DNA from: Streptococcus orisratti DSM 15617
GTDB lineage: Bacteria; Bacillota; Bacilli; Lactobacillales; Streptococcaceae
Length of the DNA stretch: 64,000 nt
Direction: 5' to 3'
Assembly (NCBI RefSeq): GCF_000380105.1
Contig: NZ_KB904537.1
Location: 1-64,000, forward strand
The stretch's first letter is position 1. Every line of letters begins with the position of its first letter. The notes beneath the pieces were generated by a model, which did no database searches, was not told the origin of the DNA, and saw only the letters and a program-made list of their open reading frames with translations. A program made the position numbers and the translations under genes. This document shows, piece by piece, positions 1 through 8,144 of this stretch.

Positions 1-111
1 CGACGTCTGGCGTCCCACATACTTTGATAACATTCTTTCTAAAACAGGTGTCTTGCCAGTTTTTATTGCGACGTCTAGCGTCAAAAGAGTTCTCGACTTA
101 ACAAGACACCT

Positions 112-420
112 CTACTTTATCATAAAGAAAAAGTAGTGAGTACTTTCTCCCGTCGGAGATTTCCTCACTACTAATCTTAGTATGTTTTTATTGTAGGTTC
201 CAAAAGGCGTTTTTGCAATATTAGGATCATCAGTTGGCCAAATATTGTCTATATCAAATCCCTTAATATTGCCTAAAATATTATTACTCCGATAAGTTTT
301 TTGCGTTTCCTGATAGATTTCATCAAAGATATTCTTAGGCTGACTAGCGTAATGATAGTAAATGCCCACCGATAAAGCAAGTACCGCTAATGCTAAAATG
401 CCAATTATTTTCCGTTTCAT
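112..420 (-). pseudogene. Truncated TipC-type immunity protein
   Basis: The 102-residue product starts with a positively charged N-terminus and one hydrophobic segment (about residues 5-24), followed by the motif QPKNIFDEIYQE. The complete immunity proteins at 2615-3229, 1647-2285 and 910-1524 share the NIFxE(I/M)Y core. They run to about 204-212 residues and, in two of the three, end in a VKTQWENW tail. This copy stops after about half that length, so the C-terminal half is missing. It lies 8 bases behind an orphan toxin 3' end (429-824). I read it as a decayed immunity gene at the distal end of the array; a shortened but functional protein cannot be excluded. Confidence 0.7.
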
Positions 421-428
421 AGCTCTTC

Positions 429-824
429 CTACTCTCCCGCTACCCTTTCTAAACGTTCTAAAAATTGTGAAACACCTTTATAATTCTCAGAAACATAAGC
501 TTTCGAAGCCTTATCCCCTTGGGTAAGAACCTCATCCGGAACAAGGCTGGCATAAATGGTGCCCTTGACCTCAGTCCAATCCTCATTCTTGAGAAATTCT
601 TTCTCTCGGACGGACGCTCCTTGGGTAACGTCATTGTAGTAAGAAGCCATGGCTTGGCTGTAAGAAGCTCCCTTACCCATTCGACCAATGATATTAACGG
701 CGTCTAAATCAGCCTTATAGTCACCCTCGCCAATACTTGGCTTCATATCACTGGCATTATAGGTGGCATCCCCTTCCCAGCCTGATAAATCTTTGACTTG
801 CTTTCTACCATATGCTGAAGTCAA
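429..824 (-). pseudogene. Orphan C-terminal module of a TelC-like LXG toxin
   Basis: The 131 residues align with the last ~130 residues of the full toxin at 3242-4903. Shared stretches include GWEGDxTYNAxDMKPSIG, DYKADLDAVNIIGRM, the SYSQAMASYYNDVTQG segment and LxRLExVAGE at the end. There is no LXG targeting domain. The reading frame opens just after an in-frame TGA and has only a TTG (824) as possible start, without a convincing ribosome binding site. It sits between two immunity genes, as displaced toxin tips do in polymorphic toxin loci. It could act as a donor for replacing the active toxin tip by recombination; that role is inferred. Confidence 0.8.
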
Positions 825-909
825 AGAAATATAGTGATAACCTTTAGAAACTCAGTTATCTAATTAAATTTTAACTACTGACGTAATATCAAAGACTTTC
901 ATAGAATAG

Positions 910-1524
910 CTATTCCACTTTCCATTTTTCCACTTTAAGTTTTCCCCAATTGTCTGGTGAATATGCACTATCATAAGCTGCACACCAATCGTTAAGAACT
1001 TTTTTTTTGAGTATAGTCGTCGCAATGTCAGTATAGTGGTTTGGAGAGGAAGTAGATTTTTCTAGTACTTCCTTCGTTGTGAGATTATTCTCAGGATTAC
1101 TGTCACTATAATCAAGCGACCTTTTCAATATCTTAGTCTCAGGATTATAATCAAATTTTGCATATAGGATACCGCTAGCGAGCGGTTGACCAATAAGTAT
1201 GTAGACATTAGGATTGGAGTTTTTTTCTAAAAATTTTGATTTTTTAGTAATAGTAACAGATATTGTTGAATTTTCACTATCAACGTACTTATAGTAATAA
1301 GAGTGACGAAATCCATCACCATCTCGTTCTGAATTTATATGAATTCCATATTCATAAGCCGATAAGATAATACCATTTTTTTGCTTGTCGTACATTTCCG
1401 AAAAGATATTATCCACAGTCATCACTAAGCGTTTCCTGTAATCAAAAAATGCTATTATGCTAATAATTAATACTATAAAAACAGCAAATATAGAAATTTT
1501 TTTATTTAAACTACTATTTTTCAT
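910..1524 (-). CDS. TipC family immunity protein (third copy)
   Basis: A 204-residue protein with a short basic N-terminus, a hydrophobic segment at about residues 10-27 and the family motif NIFSEMY just after it. The C-terminus keeps the LNDWCAAYDSAYSP block seen as LKDW(C/T)..YDSKFS in its neighbours, but ends in KWKVE rather than TQWENW. TipC proteins are anchored in the membrane with the bulk outside, where they neutralise TelC, a toxin attacking lipid II outside the cell (family knowledge). This copy is the most divergent full-length one, so it may recognise a different toxin tip. It follows the second copy by about 120 bases and precedes an orphan toxin module. Confidence 0.82.
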   Translation of the reverse strand: MKNSSLNKKISIFAVFIVLIISIIAFFDYRKRLVMTVDNIFSEMYDKQKNGIILSAYEYGIHINSERDGDGFRHSYYYKYVDSENSTISVTITKKSKFLEKNSNPNVYILIGQPLASGILYAKFDYNPETKILKRSLDYSDSNPENNLTTKEVLEKSTSSPNHYTDIATTILKKKVLNDWCAAYDSAYSPDNWGKLKVEKWKVE

Positions 1525-1646
1525 TGACGTAATCCTTTAAATTATTATCCCTATTTCTGATACTCTTAATAAAATTATTAGTTTTGTTCACAAAAACTCT
1601 TCATAACTTCTAGCTCATGATTCGAATAATCAATTTAATATCCTTT

Positions 1647-2285
1647 TCACCAATTTTCCCACTGGGTTTTGACTTTGATTTTGTCATAGTCACTTGTAGA
1701 AAATTTGCTGTCGTAAACATCGGTCCAGTCTTTAAGGATAAGCTGTTTTACCACCAAATCATAAGACTTTTCTACATTACTTATTGTCACATGATATTGT
1801 TTGAGATAAGATTTAATCTCAGAAGGCTTCTCTATATCAGTACTCTCACTGTTTCGATTATCAATGATAACTAAGTACTCCACGGCAATTTTCGTTTTGG
1901 GATTATAAGTAAACCATAATTTTAAAGTAAGATTTGCCTCCAGTTCTTTTTCGTAAGATATATATATTTTATTATAGGCATAATCCTGTTGTACAAAAAT
2001 ATTTTTGTAATCAGATGAAATGTTACCGGCATCATTATAGTCAAATGATGTTGATTTAAATTCTTCAAGATGTTTATTAAAAGTAGAAAAAGTCCTTTTA
2101 TTGGTATTAGGAATTTCATTCACCTTATCCAAATTAGCATACATTTCATCGAATATATTGGTCGTACTGAATGTTTGTGGAAAACCTCGTTTTGTTAGAT
2201 TTCCAAATCCAAATAGAAGAGCAAGATAAAACATCCATATCAAAACAATAAAGGATATCATTATGAGAAGTATTTTTTTGAACAT
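1647..2285 (-). CDS. TipC family immunity protein (second copy)
   Basis: A 212-residue protein with an N-terminal hydrophobic segment (about residues 4-27), then TTNIFDEMYANLDK, matching the NIFDE(I/M)Y signature of the family. The C-terminus ILKDWTDVYDSKFSTSDY and final VKTQWENW are almost identical to the first copy (2615-3229), while the middle has diverged. That pattern of conserved ends and variable centre suggests selection for different toxin partners or recombination at the ends. It stands 20 bases downstream of a short orphan toxin fragment. The start is the ATG at 2285. Predicted location: membrane-anchored, extracellular domain. Confidence 0.85.
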   Translation of the reverse strand: MFKKILLIMISFIVLIWMFYLALLFGFGNLTKRGFPQTFSTTNIFDEMYANLDKVNEIPNTNKRTFSTFNKHLEEFKSTSFDYNDAGNISSDYKNIFVQQDYAYNKIYISYEKELEANLTLKLWFTYNPKTKIAVEYLVIIDNRNSESTDIEKPSEIKSYLKQYHVTISNVEKSYDLVVKQLILKDWTDVYDSKFSTSDYDKIKVKTQWENW

Positions 2286-2305
2286 ATATTTTGAAACCCC
2301 TTATC

Positions 2306-2614
2306 TTACTCTTTAGGCTGGGTGTAATCTGTTATATTATTATCCCCGTTTTTGACACTCTTAATAAAATTATAACTTTGTGGGGACTTCTCTTTTAAAA
2401 AGCGTTCTACATCATTTTCATCAATACTATAATAGTTCATAGTAACATCTCCTGTGTTACCGGCAATAATATCAAACCTCATTTTTTGATAATTTTGATT
2501 GGTTTTAAACTCTTCTGCCCTCGTTACCTTTTCATTTGCAACATCGGCATAATATTGATTGGATGCTTCCATATAGCTGATGCCATCTTTCTTCATACGA
2601 CCAATGCAATGGTA
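2306..2614 (-). pseudogene. Short orphan 3' end of an LXG toxin
   Basis: The frame encodes IGRMKKDGISYMEASNQYYADV and continues for about 90 residues. This matches the IGRMDKGVSYSQAMASYYNDV part of the full toxin's C-terminus. It then diverges strongly and ends in a different tail (NGDNNITDYTQPKE). It lacks the aspartate-rich segment and everything upstream. The homology begins only a few bases after the TGA of the first immunity gene (2615), with no promoter or ribosome binding site. An ATG exists at 2596, so a 96-residue protein is formally possible, but a displaced and partly deleted toxin tip is the simpler reading. Confidence 0.7.
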
Positions 2615-3229
2615 TCACCAATTTTCCCACTGAGTTTTAACGGTTATATCACCATAATCAGCCGGTGAAAACTTGCTGTCGTAAATCGAACACCAGTCTT
2701 TCAGAACTTTTTGATTGACGATTTTGTCATAGTGTTTACTTAAATCATTACTTGAAATATTGTACTGACTCAAGTATTTCTTTACTTTAATTTCATCATC
2801 AACGTATTCTCCAGCTTTTCTTGGTTCATCAAAAATAGCAATTTCTTTTGTGAGTGTCTTACTATTTTGCTTATAATAACATAAATACCAAATAGTAATA
2901 TCAGAATTTGGTTGCCACTCAAAGCGAATACTCATGTTTTTCCCTAATTCAGGATAAAAATCAAGCACAATATTATCATAATCTTTAGGAGTAGCTTCAT
3001 CAGTATAGTTTATCACTAGAGTATGTTTTCCTGTTCCATTCATATTGTTATCATAAATTTCATGACTTTTCACCTCTATATCACTTAATTGACGAAATAC
3101 ATAGCCACTTTTCGTCGTCTCCTGATAGATTTCATCAAAGATATTTTTGGGTTGATGAATATAGTAATAAACTCCAGCTAACAAAACAAGCACACATAAG
3201 ATAACTAAGCTAATGATTTTCTTTCGCAT
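2615..3229 (-). CDS. TipC family immunity protein cognate to the toxin
   Basis: A 204-residue protein directly behind the complete LXG toxin (12-base gap), the usual place of the cognate immunity gene. It has a membrane segment at about residues 5-24, the signature QPKNIFDEIYQE and a conserved C-terminal block LKDWCSIYDSKFSPADY ending in VKTQWENW. TipC binds and blocks TelC on the outer face of the membrane in S. intermedius (established for that family), and the topology here fits. The pairing with the upstream toxin rests on position and family. Expression is probably by read-through from the toxin operon. Confidence 0.87.
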   Translation of the reverse strand: MRKKIISLVILCVLVLLAGVYYYIHQPKNIFDEIYQETTKSGYVFRQLSDIEVKSHEIYDNNMNGTGKHTLVINYTDEATPKDYDNIVLDFYPELGKNMSIRFEWQPNSDITIWYLCYYKQNSKTLTKEIAIFDEPRKAGEYVDDEIKVKKYLSQYNISSNDLSKHYDKIVNQKVLKDWCSIYDSKFSPADYGDITVKTQWENW

Positions 3230-3241
3230 AAGATAATTCTC

Positions 3242-4903
3242 CTATTCCCCTGCTACTGCTTCCAAACGATCTAAGAATTCTGGGACACCCTCATAATGTT
3301 CAGAGATATAGCCTCTCGTAGCTTCTTCCCCTTTTCTGCGAATATCATCCGGAACGAGGCTAGCATAAATGGTGCCCTTGACCTCAGTCCAATCCTCATT
3401 CTTGAGAAATTCTTTCTCTCGGATGGACGACCCTTGGGTAACATCATTATAGTAAGAAGCCATGGCTTGGCTGTAAGAAACTCCCTTATCCATTCGACCA
3501 ATGATATTCACCGCATCTAAGTCAGCCTTATAGTCATCCTCGCCAATACTTGGCTTCATATCATTAGCGTTATAGGTGGTATCCCCTTCCCAGCCCGCTA
3601 AAGCTTTCACATGTTCTCGACCGCCATAAAAATCCGACAATTGCAGAGTTGATGGGTTCAAATGCGTGGCCATTGTAATTGATTGGTGCGTAAAGTCCGC
3701 ATTTCCTGCCCCATTATTGGAGTATGCCTTTAAGCGCTCGTCCCAAAACTTATCAAAACCTTTTGTTGTTCCGTAAGCATTCTTATAATTAGCCTTTGCA
3801 TCTTCATAAGACGTTTTTCCAGATTTACGATCATACTCTTTCAATTCACTTATAGTCCTTGTACCAGAAGCCATCACATGCTGCAATCTCAGATTATAGG
3901 TCAACTGTTTGGCTTCTTGTTCACTAAGCCCTAACATTTGGAAGATTGTTAAAAGTGGCTTGACCTTCTTCTGCGTTTCACCCGTTGTGGGATTGCTGAC
4001 AAGGTCTTCCGAAAAATAAGGTGTCAGATAACCAGCCGTCTCATCCCATTTGACACCATCATAGCTAACAGCGCCAATCAAGCGTAAAAAGAGGTAATCA
4101 CACTCCTGTGACGTGTAGCCTGCAAAATAAGAAAATTGACTATCAATACCTTGCTTAATGGTCAGCAGTTGCTTAGCGGTCTCCACATCAAAGCCATACT
4201 CTGCCATCATGGTATTGACAAACGCCCGTTCCTCTCGGCTAAGGTCTAAATCTTTTGTCGCAGAATAAGCTGATAAATAAGTCGCCCAGCTTAAATTACT
4301 TGGAATCGTAAACGACTTGTCCGTAGCGTTCCAACTAGTCTGCGCTTGTGATAAACCTATTGAGAGTTGCAAGGCAATATCATCTAATTCATCAAATAAA
4401 CGAACCGAATCCGTACTATAAGCTCGTAAATCCTCTAAAATCGTTTCATAGACACGTTTATTAGCATGGTGACCACGAATCAAGTCAACTGTGCCTTGTT
4501 GCATTTGGCGTTTTTGCGTCGTTGGCAGTTCTAAACGACTTAATGATTGGTTAATCTCATCTAGTTGATTAATCAAATCTTCTTCCTGACGAATGTAGTC
4601 TAAGAGTTGTTCTTCACTCCAACTCTTAGTATCCACACTCTCTTGATAATTTTCAGGCAGTTTCGCACTCGCCTTGGCTAACATTTCCGCATATAGTTCA
4701 CCACCTTGTGCTAATGGCAAAAGAACTGCACGATAATAAGCCTTGGCTGCCTCATAGGCCTTCCCTGTTAAACTCTCTGTGTCATCCGCAAATTGCTGAA
4801 TAGCTTGTTGCAAGGCTTGATAGCCTTCGATTTGAGCCTGACTGACACTAGCGACACTCTCAGCTTGTGCTTGTGACTGCTCTAAGGTCATGTTAAGTCC
4901 CAT
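3242..4903 (-). CDS. TelC-like LXG toxin of type VII secretion
   Basis: A 553-residue protein with an N-terminal helical LXG targeting region (about residues 1-200, LTGKAYEAAKAYY near residue 45) and a C-terminal toxin domain. The tip carries GWEGDTTYNANDMKPSIG followed by an aspartate-rich run, DDYKADLDAVNI, at residues 456-467. TelC of S. intermedius is a lipid II phosphatase with an essential aspartate-rich motif and is blocked by TipC (known). The motif here, the similar architecture and the TipC-type neighbours all point to that family, but catalytic equivalence is inferred. It is third in an operon behind two small helical partners. No core secretion genes lie in the window, so the machinery must be elsewhere. 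Confidence 0.8.
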   Translation of the reverse strand: MGLNMTLEQSQAQAESVASVSQAQIEGYQALQQAIQQFADDTESLTGKAYEAAKAYYRAVLLPLAQGGELYAEMLAKASAKLPENYQESVDTKSWSEEQLLDYIRQEEDLINQLDEINQSLSRLELPTTQKRQMQQGTVDLIRGHHANKRVYETILEDLRAYSTDSVRLFDELDDIALQLSIGLSQAQTSWNATDKSFTIPSNLSWATYLSAYSATKDLDLSREERAFVNTMMAEYGFDVETAKQLLTIKQGIDSQFSYFAGYTSQECDYLFLRLIGAVSYDGVKWDETAGYLTPYFSEDLVSNPTTGETQKKVKPLLTIFQMLGLSEQEAKQLTYNLRLQHVMASGTRTISELKEYDRKSGKTSYEDAKANYKNAYGTTKGFDKFWDERLKAYSNNGAGNADFTHQSITMATHLNPSTLQLSDFYGGREHVKALAGWEGDTTYNANDMKPSIGEDDYKADLDAVNIIGRMDKGVSYSQAMASYYNDVTQGSSIREKEFLKNEDWTEVKGTIYASLVPDDIRRKGEEATRGYISEHYEGVPEFLDRLEAVAGE

Positions 4904-4920
4904 TTCAACCTTCCCCTAAA

Positions 4921-5262
4921 TTACTTTAAACTTTCTTTGCGCTTAGCAACGTAAATGGCTTCCATCTCATCTTCAATTTGACGAGCTTGATGTTTGAGTT
5001 CATCAACACCGTCAATAAACGTCTCAAAGACTTGATTTCTCAAGTTATGTAACTGTTCGCCTTGTTCTCCCAATTGGGTCGCATACTTACTCCCATAAGC
5101 AGCATCCCACGCATTATTTAATGAGATTGTTCGCCCGCCGTAGTCATAATTTTCAAAGTCTCCCAACACTTGTTCGGCTCGAAAGCGGGTATTTTCAATA
5201 TCTTCTAATTGGTAAGACAATTGGCGTTCTTTACGATTCAATGCTTCCCATTTTTCAGTCAT
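4921..5262 (-). CDS. LXG-associated small helical protein (DUF3958-like)
   Basis: A 113-residue protein starting at the internal ATG at 5262 (MTEKWEALNRKERQL). The longer frame upstream would overlap the preceding gene in an unrelated reading frame. It overlaps the preceding gene by 8 bases, so translation is probably coupled. The sequence is highly charged and helical, with no signal peptide or membrane segment. DUF3958 proteins are encoded with LXG toxins and bind the LXG domain to present it to the type VII machine (family knowledge). The assignment rests on position, size and helix pattern; I did not see a diagnostic motif. Confidence 0.7.
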   Translation of the reverse strand: MTEKWEALNRKERQLSYQLEDIENTRFRAEQVLGDFENYDYGGRTISLNNAWDAAYGSKYATQLGEQGEQLHNLRNQVFETFIDGVDELKHQARQIEDEMEAIYVAKRKESLK

Positions 5263-5536
5263 GCTTACCCTCAAAACTTTCTGCACCTGCTTGGTCAACC
5301 GCTTCAAAATCACTAGCCACCGAATGCAGATGGTCAGAGGACGTTTCAACAGCAGCAGTAATTTGTGCCAAAAAGGACTTGGCTTGGTCAATCACCGCAT
5401 GATGACGTGTATTTCCCTCTAATTCCGTTGCGGTATCCTTTATCACCTCACTAACAGCAGTGAGCTTCTGACAAGCATTTGCCAATTGACTGGCATACGT
5501 TTGAGCAACTTCCCTATCGCTCCTAATTGTTGTCAT
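5255..5536 (-). CDS. Small WXG100-like partner (TIGR04197/DUF3130 type)
   Basis: A 93-residue, almost entirely helical protein that opens the toxin operon. The ATG at 5536 is preceded by GGAG at a suitable distance. The helix-turn-helix hairpin pattern (two long helices about residues 5-40 and 45-85, C-terminal SFEGKHD) is that of the TIGR04197/DUF3130 proteins found first in streptococcal LXG operons. With the DUF3958-like protein they form a complex on the LXG domain that allows export (known for related S. intermedius effectors). No catalytic function is expected. Confidence 0.75.
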   Translation of the reverse strand: MTTIRSDREVAQTYASQLANACQKLTAVSEVIKDTATELEGNTRHHAVIDQAKSFLAQITAAVETSSDHLHSVASDFEAVDQAGAESFEGKHD

Positions 5537-5631
5537 AACTCCTATACTCCCTTTTGCTCCGTCTAAAATTACATTTATTTTACCATAAAATACAAAGTAA
5601 AAAAATTAACAACTTCATTTCAATACACAAT

Positions 5632-5663
5632 AAAATGCACTAGTTAAAAACTAATGCACTTTA
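5632..5663. terminator. Imperfect hairpin, possible bidirectional terminator
   Basis: Two arms, AATGCACTAGTT and AACTAATGCACTT, surround a short A-rich loop with two mismatches. T-rich and A-rich flanks lie on either side. It lies between the toxin operon promoter region and the lipoprotein gene, so its target is unclear. The rest of 5537-5840 shows no gene. Confidence 0.4.
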
Positions 5664-5843
5664 TTCTATACTACGAATTTCTTTGGTTACTTTGTATGGT
5701 TAACTCTAACTTATAGCTCTCAAAAGCCACTAAAAACAACTATTTCATACAAATGTATGTGTGTCAAAAATTTATAGCATCGTTTCTGTGTCTTTCTCAA
5801 TTTCTTATTTTATACCGTATTTAAAGTGACTCTTATCATCAGA

Positions 5844-5890
5844 AAAGCACCCCACTCACTAGATTTTTCATCTAACGTTTGAGGTGCCTT
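5844..5890 (-). terminator. Terminator of the lipoprotein gene
   Basis: On the minus strand the arms AAGGCACC and GGGTGCTTTT pair around an inner TTAGA/TCTA stem, ending in a short U run. It lies 17 bases behind the stop codon at 5907. Confidence 0.6.
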
Positions 5891-5906
5891 AATTTGGGGT
5901 TACTTT

Positions 5907-6404
5907 TTATTTCAATTCTTCAAACTTACCATCTTTTACTTCTTTCATACCAAGTTCTTTCTGTTGTTCCTTGGTGAGCTTGTAGCTGATGTACTGAGCT
6001 TGTTTGCCATCGGCAGTTTCAATCGGCATCAATTCTCCTAATTTTTTAAAGTCAACTTTTTCTAAATCAATAGAAGTGGTTTCAACAAGGCGGTCTGACT
6101 TGTAATCAACCTTGTGATCAACTCCCTTCAAATTATCCCACTCTTCAGCTCCTTGGGATTTCATGAGTGATTGAGCTGCTTCCTTAGAGTCGATACCATA
6201 TGCAGAATAAAGTATGGTTGCCGTTGTTTTCATCTTAATAACCTTATCACCTTGATACTCAAAGTGATTTCTAAAGTCTCTTTGATTTTGTGTAATCGAC
6301 TGAAAGTCTGCTGTTTTTGTAGCAGTCTTACCCGCGCCACAGGCCACCAAGAAGATAGTAGCCACGATTGTCAATAAAGCAGCTAAAAATTTTTTCTGTT
6401 TCAT
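5907..6404 (-). CDS. YehR-like lipoprotein (DUF1307)
   Basis: A 165-residue protein with a lipoprotein signal peptide: basic start MKQKK, hydrophobic core, and lipobox LVAC with the modified cysteine at residue 22. The body contains the DUF1307 pattern, with KGVDHKVDYKSDRLVETTSIDLEKVDF in the middle and a lysine-rich end. Members of this family are membrane-anchored exported lipoproteins of unknown biochemical function. The gene is monocistronic: its own terminator lies downstream and the next gene is divergent. AGGAGG sits about 9 bases before the ATG at 6404. Confidence 0.8.
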   Translation of the reverse strand: MKQKKFLAALLTIVATIFLVACGAGKTATKTADFQSITQNQRDFRNHFEYQGDKVIKMKTTATILYSAYGIDSKEAAQSLMKSQGAEEWDNLKGVDHKVDYKSDRLVETTSIDLEKVDFKKLGELMPIETADGKQAQYISYKLTKEQQKELGMKEVKDGKFEELK

Positions 6405-6651
6405 TGTAAAAACCTCCTTTTTCTTACCTTGACTATAACTTATTTCGTCTTAATTTTCAAACAAAAAACAAAAAAGGACTGAAACAAAAGCAACAGCCTC
6501 CCTAATTTATTTTGCCTTAAACAGCTCTGACTTCCTTTGTCCTGAGTTCAAACGGGTATAGGTATCATGTTTATAACATAGGCTAAATAACATATCGTTA
6601 GTTACTAGGTTAAATAATAGAAAGAGGTTTCAGTTATATTCCACTTTGTAT

Positions 6652-6680
6652 TTGAAAATTAAATCCAAAAATTATATAAT
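6652..6680 (+). promoter_or_regulatory. Promoter of the marR operon with nearby inverted repeat
   Basis: TTGAAA (6652-6657) and TATAAT (6675-6680) are separated by 17 bases, a near-consensus vegetative promoter. Just downstream, ACAAActaTTTGT (6687-6699) is a 5-bp inverted repeat, a candidate operator for autoregulation by the MarR protein. Operator function is inferred. Confidence 0.75.
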
Positions 6681-6726
6681 ACGTACACAAACTATTTGTA
6701 AACATATTATTAAAGGACGACGTTAA

Positions 6727-7152
6727 ATGGAACTAAACGAATCCTTAGGCTTTCTTTTAAACATCAGCGCCAAGCTAATCAAAAGAAATCTTGATTTACT
6801 GCTTATAGACTACAATATCACCTCATCTCAATGGGCTGTTCTCAAAGCATTAAGTCTTGAGAACAACTTATCACAAGCAGAAATTGCGGAAAAAACCAAC
6901 ATTAACCGTGCCACCTGCGGAGCTATTATTGATAAATTAATTGCAAAACAACTAATTAATAAGTCATTATCACCAACTGATCGTAGAAGTTATATTGTCA
7001 GTATTTCAGCAGAGACAAATGATTTAGTAAATCATATCTCACACCTAGCAGAGCAAACCAATCAACAAGCTTTGCGAGGATTTTCAGCAAATGAGCAAAA
7101 ACAATTAGTCGCTTTCTTACATAGCATTATTAAAAATCTTGAACAATCATAG
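6727..7152 (+). CDS. MarR family transcriptional regulator
   Basis: A 141-residue winged-helix protein. The recognition region reads SQAEIAEKTNINRATCGAIIDKL (about residues 55-77), followed by the wing motif SPTDRRSYIV (about 85-94), typical of MarR repressors. Long flanking helices provide the dimer interface. An inverted repeat next to its own promoter suggests autoregulation. It is probably co-transcribed with the membrane protein at 7163, which may be its target. No ligand can be deduced; a cysteine at residue 67 inside the recognition helix is a possible redox-sensing residue, but this is speculative. Confidence 0.88.
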   Translation: MELNESLGFLLNISAKLIKRNLDLLLIDYNITSSQWAVLKALSLENNLSQAEIAEKTNINRATCGAIIDKLIAKQLINKSLSPTDRRSYIVSISAETNDLVNHISHLAEQTNQQALRGFSANEQKQLVAFLHSIIKNLEQS

Positions 7153-7162
7153 GAGAAGCCAG

Positions 7163-7546
7163 ATGTTATTAACGATAATCTTAATATGTGTTCTTGGTCT
7201 TATTGAAATTACAGCAAATGGATTTTTTATATTTCGCCTTTTGAAATATGATGACTTAAGGATAGCCCAAAAATTCCATGGAGATTTGCCCAAAATTGCC
7301 AGTAAATCTGTTTGGAAATTTAAAATATTAAGCTCATTTTTTCTTGGCATTATAGCATTGATTGGTTCTCTTTTGTTGGCCTTTCAGCAAATCGGTCTTG
7401 GTTTATTCATCTGTCATCTGTTCGCAATCGGCATGCTATTACTGTGTCTTTTTCAATTTTATCACTATGGCAAAGACTTTCTACCCTCTCGGCTGAGTCC
7501 CTTGGTTGCTTTGCTGATTCTTTTACTTGTTTGTCTACATCCTTAA
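7163..7546 (+). CDS. Small integral membrane protein
   Basis: A 127-residue protein with four predicted hydrophobic segments (about residues 2-24, 56-77, 80-100 and 110-126). I place the start at the ATG at 7163 because AGGAGA lies 7 bases upstream. A longer frame would start at a TTG inside the end of marR with no binding site. It follows marR by 10 bases. I do not recognise a named family; the size and topology resemble small DoxX/DUF1304-like proteins, but this is not certain. Regulation by the adjacent MarR protein is likely from the layout. Confidence 0.65.
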   Translation: MLLTIILICVLGLIEITANGFFIFRLLKYDDLRIAQKFHGDLPKIASKSVWKFKILSSFFLGIIALIGSLLLAFQQIGLGLFICHLFAIGMLLLCLFQFYHYGKDFLPSRLSPLVALLILLLVCLHP

Positions 7547-7564
7547 ATCATTAATTCTTGATTT

Positions 7565-8018
7565 ATGAAAACGCTCATTATAAATAAGTCATCCTATGCT
7601 AGTCCAGCTCAACTTAGCTTATCAATCACAACACCAAAAAGGCAGATTTTCTCGCCGACTGAGTATGAAAACCAGCTCACGATGACCTTGCTCTATTTAC
7701 GCTATTATCCCTTGGCTTTTGATTTTGATGTCAGCGTAGCTACTGTTAATGCCACAACATGGGTAGAAGATGCTCTTCGTGTTTCTGAACTCTTTGAGTT
7801 TAGGTTATTTGAAAGCTCCAAGTGCCTCTGTTGCTATTGATATCACAGAAAAAACGATTTAATATCCTAAGAAACAAGATAAGAATTACTCCGGTAAAAA
7901 GAAACGACACACCATAGCTATCAACTACAGGAGAAAAAAAGCAGCTATACCTTATGTCTTTTCAGGACTCGCCCTCATCGGCTCAGAACTATTATTCTGG
8001 AAACGTAAAGAAAACTAA
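7565..8018 (+). pseudogene. Decayed IS5-type transposase joined to an anchor remnant
   Basis: The first part encodes FSPTEYENQLTMTLLYLRYY and TTWVEDAL, typical of the helix-turn-helix part of IS5-group DDE transposases. After a frameshift near 7815 come KAPSASVAIDITEKTI, an in-frame stop and KKQDKNYSGKKKRHTIAI, the transposase catalytic-domain signature. The same frame then runs without a stop into a hydrophobic stretch GLALIGSELLFW and KRKEN, which looks like the tail of an LPXTG wall-anchor signal. The LPXTG motif itself is absent. The locus is therefore at least doubly broken: an old insertion that truncated a surface-protein gene is the best explanation. Confidence 0.72.
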
Positions 8019-8028
8019 TCACGGCATC

Positions 8029-8066
8029 AAAAAGACTGATGAAACTTTAAAGTTATCAGTCTTTTT
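8029..8066 (+). terminator. Strong hairpin terminator
   Basis: A perfect 12-bp stem, AAAAAGACTGAT/ATCAGTCTTTTT, encloses a 14-base loop and ends in a U run. It follows the anchor remnant and probably served the lost surface-protein gene. Confidence 0.85.
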
Positions 8067-8083
8067 GTATCCTATTATATAGT

Positions 8084-8129
8084 CTTTTAGTACTAGGCAA
8101 CGAGCTGCAGGCAGTACTGGAGTACGGCA
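8084..8129. repeat. 46-bp dispersed BOX-like repeat, copy 1
   Basis: This stretch matches 49517-49562 at 44 of 46 positions and contains GGAGTACGGCAAGG, resembling the boxA part of streptococcal BOX elements. Both copies lie shortly behind a terminator. Confidence 0.75.
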
Positions 8130-8144
8130 AGGTAAATGCAAGCT

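Noticed and set aside
46-111. Inverted repeat AGGTGTCTTG/CAAGACACCT enclosing two CGACGTCTxGCGTC copies at the window start
   Set aside because: Arms are 46 bases apart at the very edge of the window and no gene boundary is visible on the left, so neither a terminator nor a mobile-element end can be supported.
133-171. Stem-loop GTAGTGAG...CTCACTAC inside the truncated immunity gene
   Set aside because: The stem is interrupted by internal loops and has no T run; it overlaps codons of the gene remnant and could be chance.
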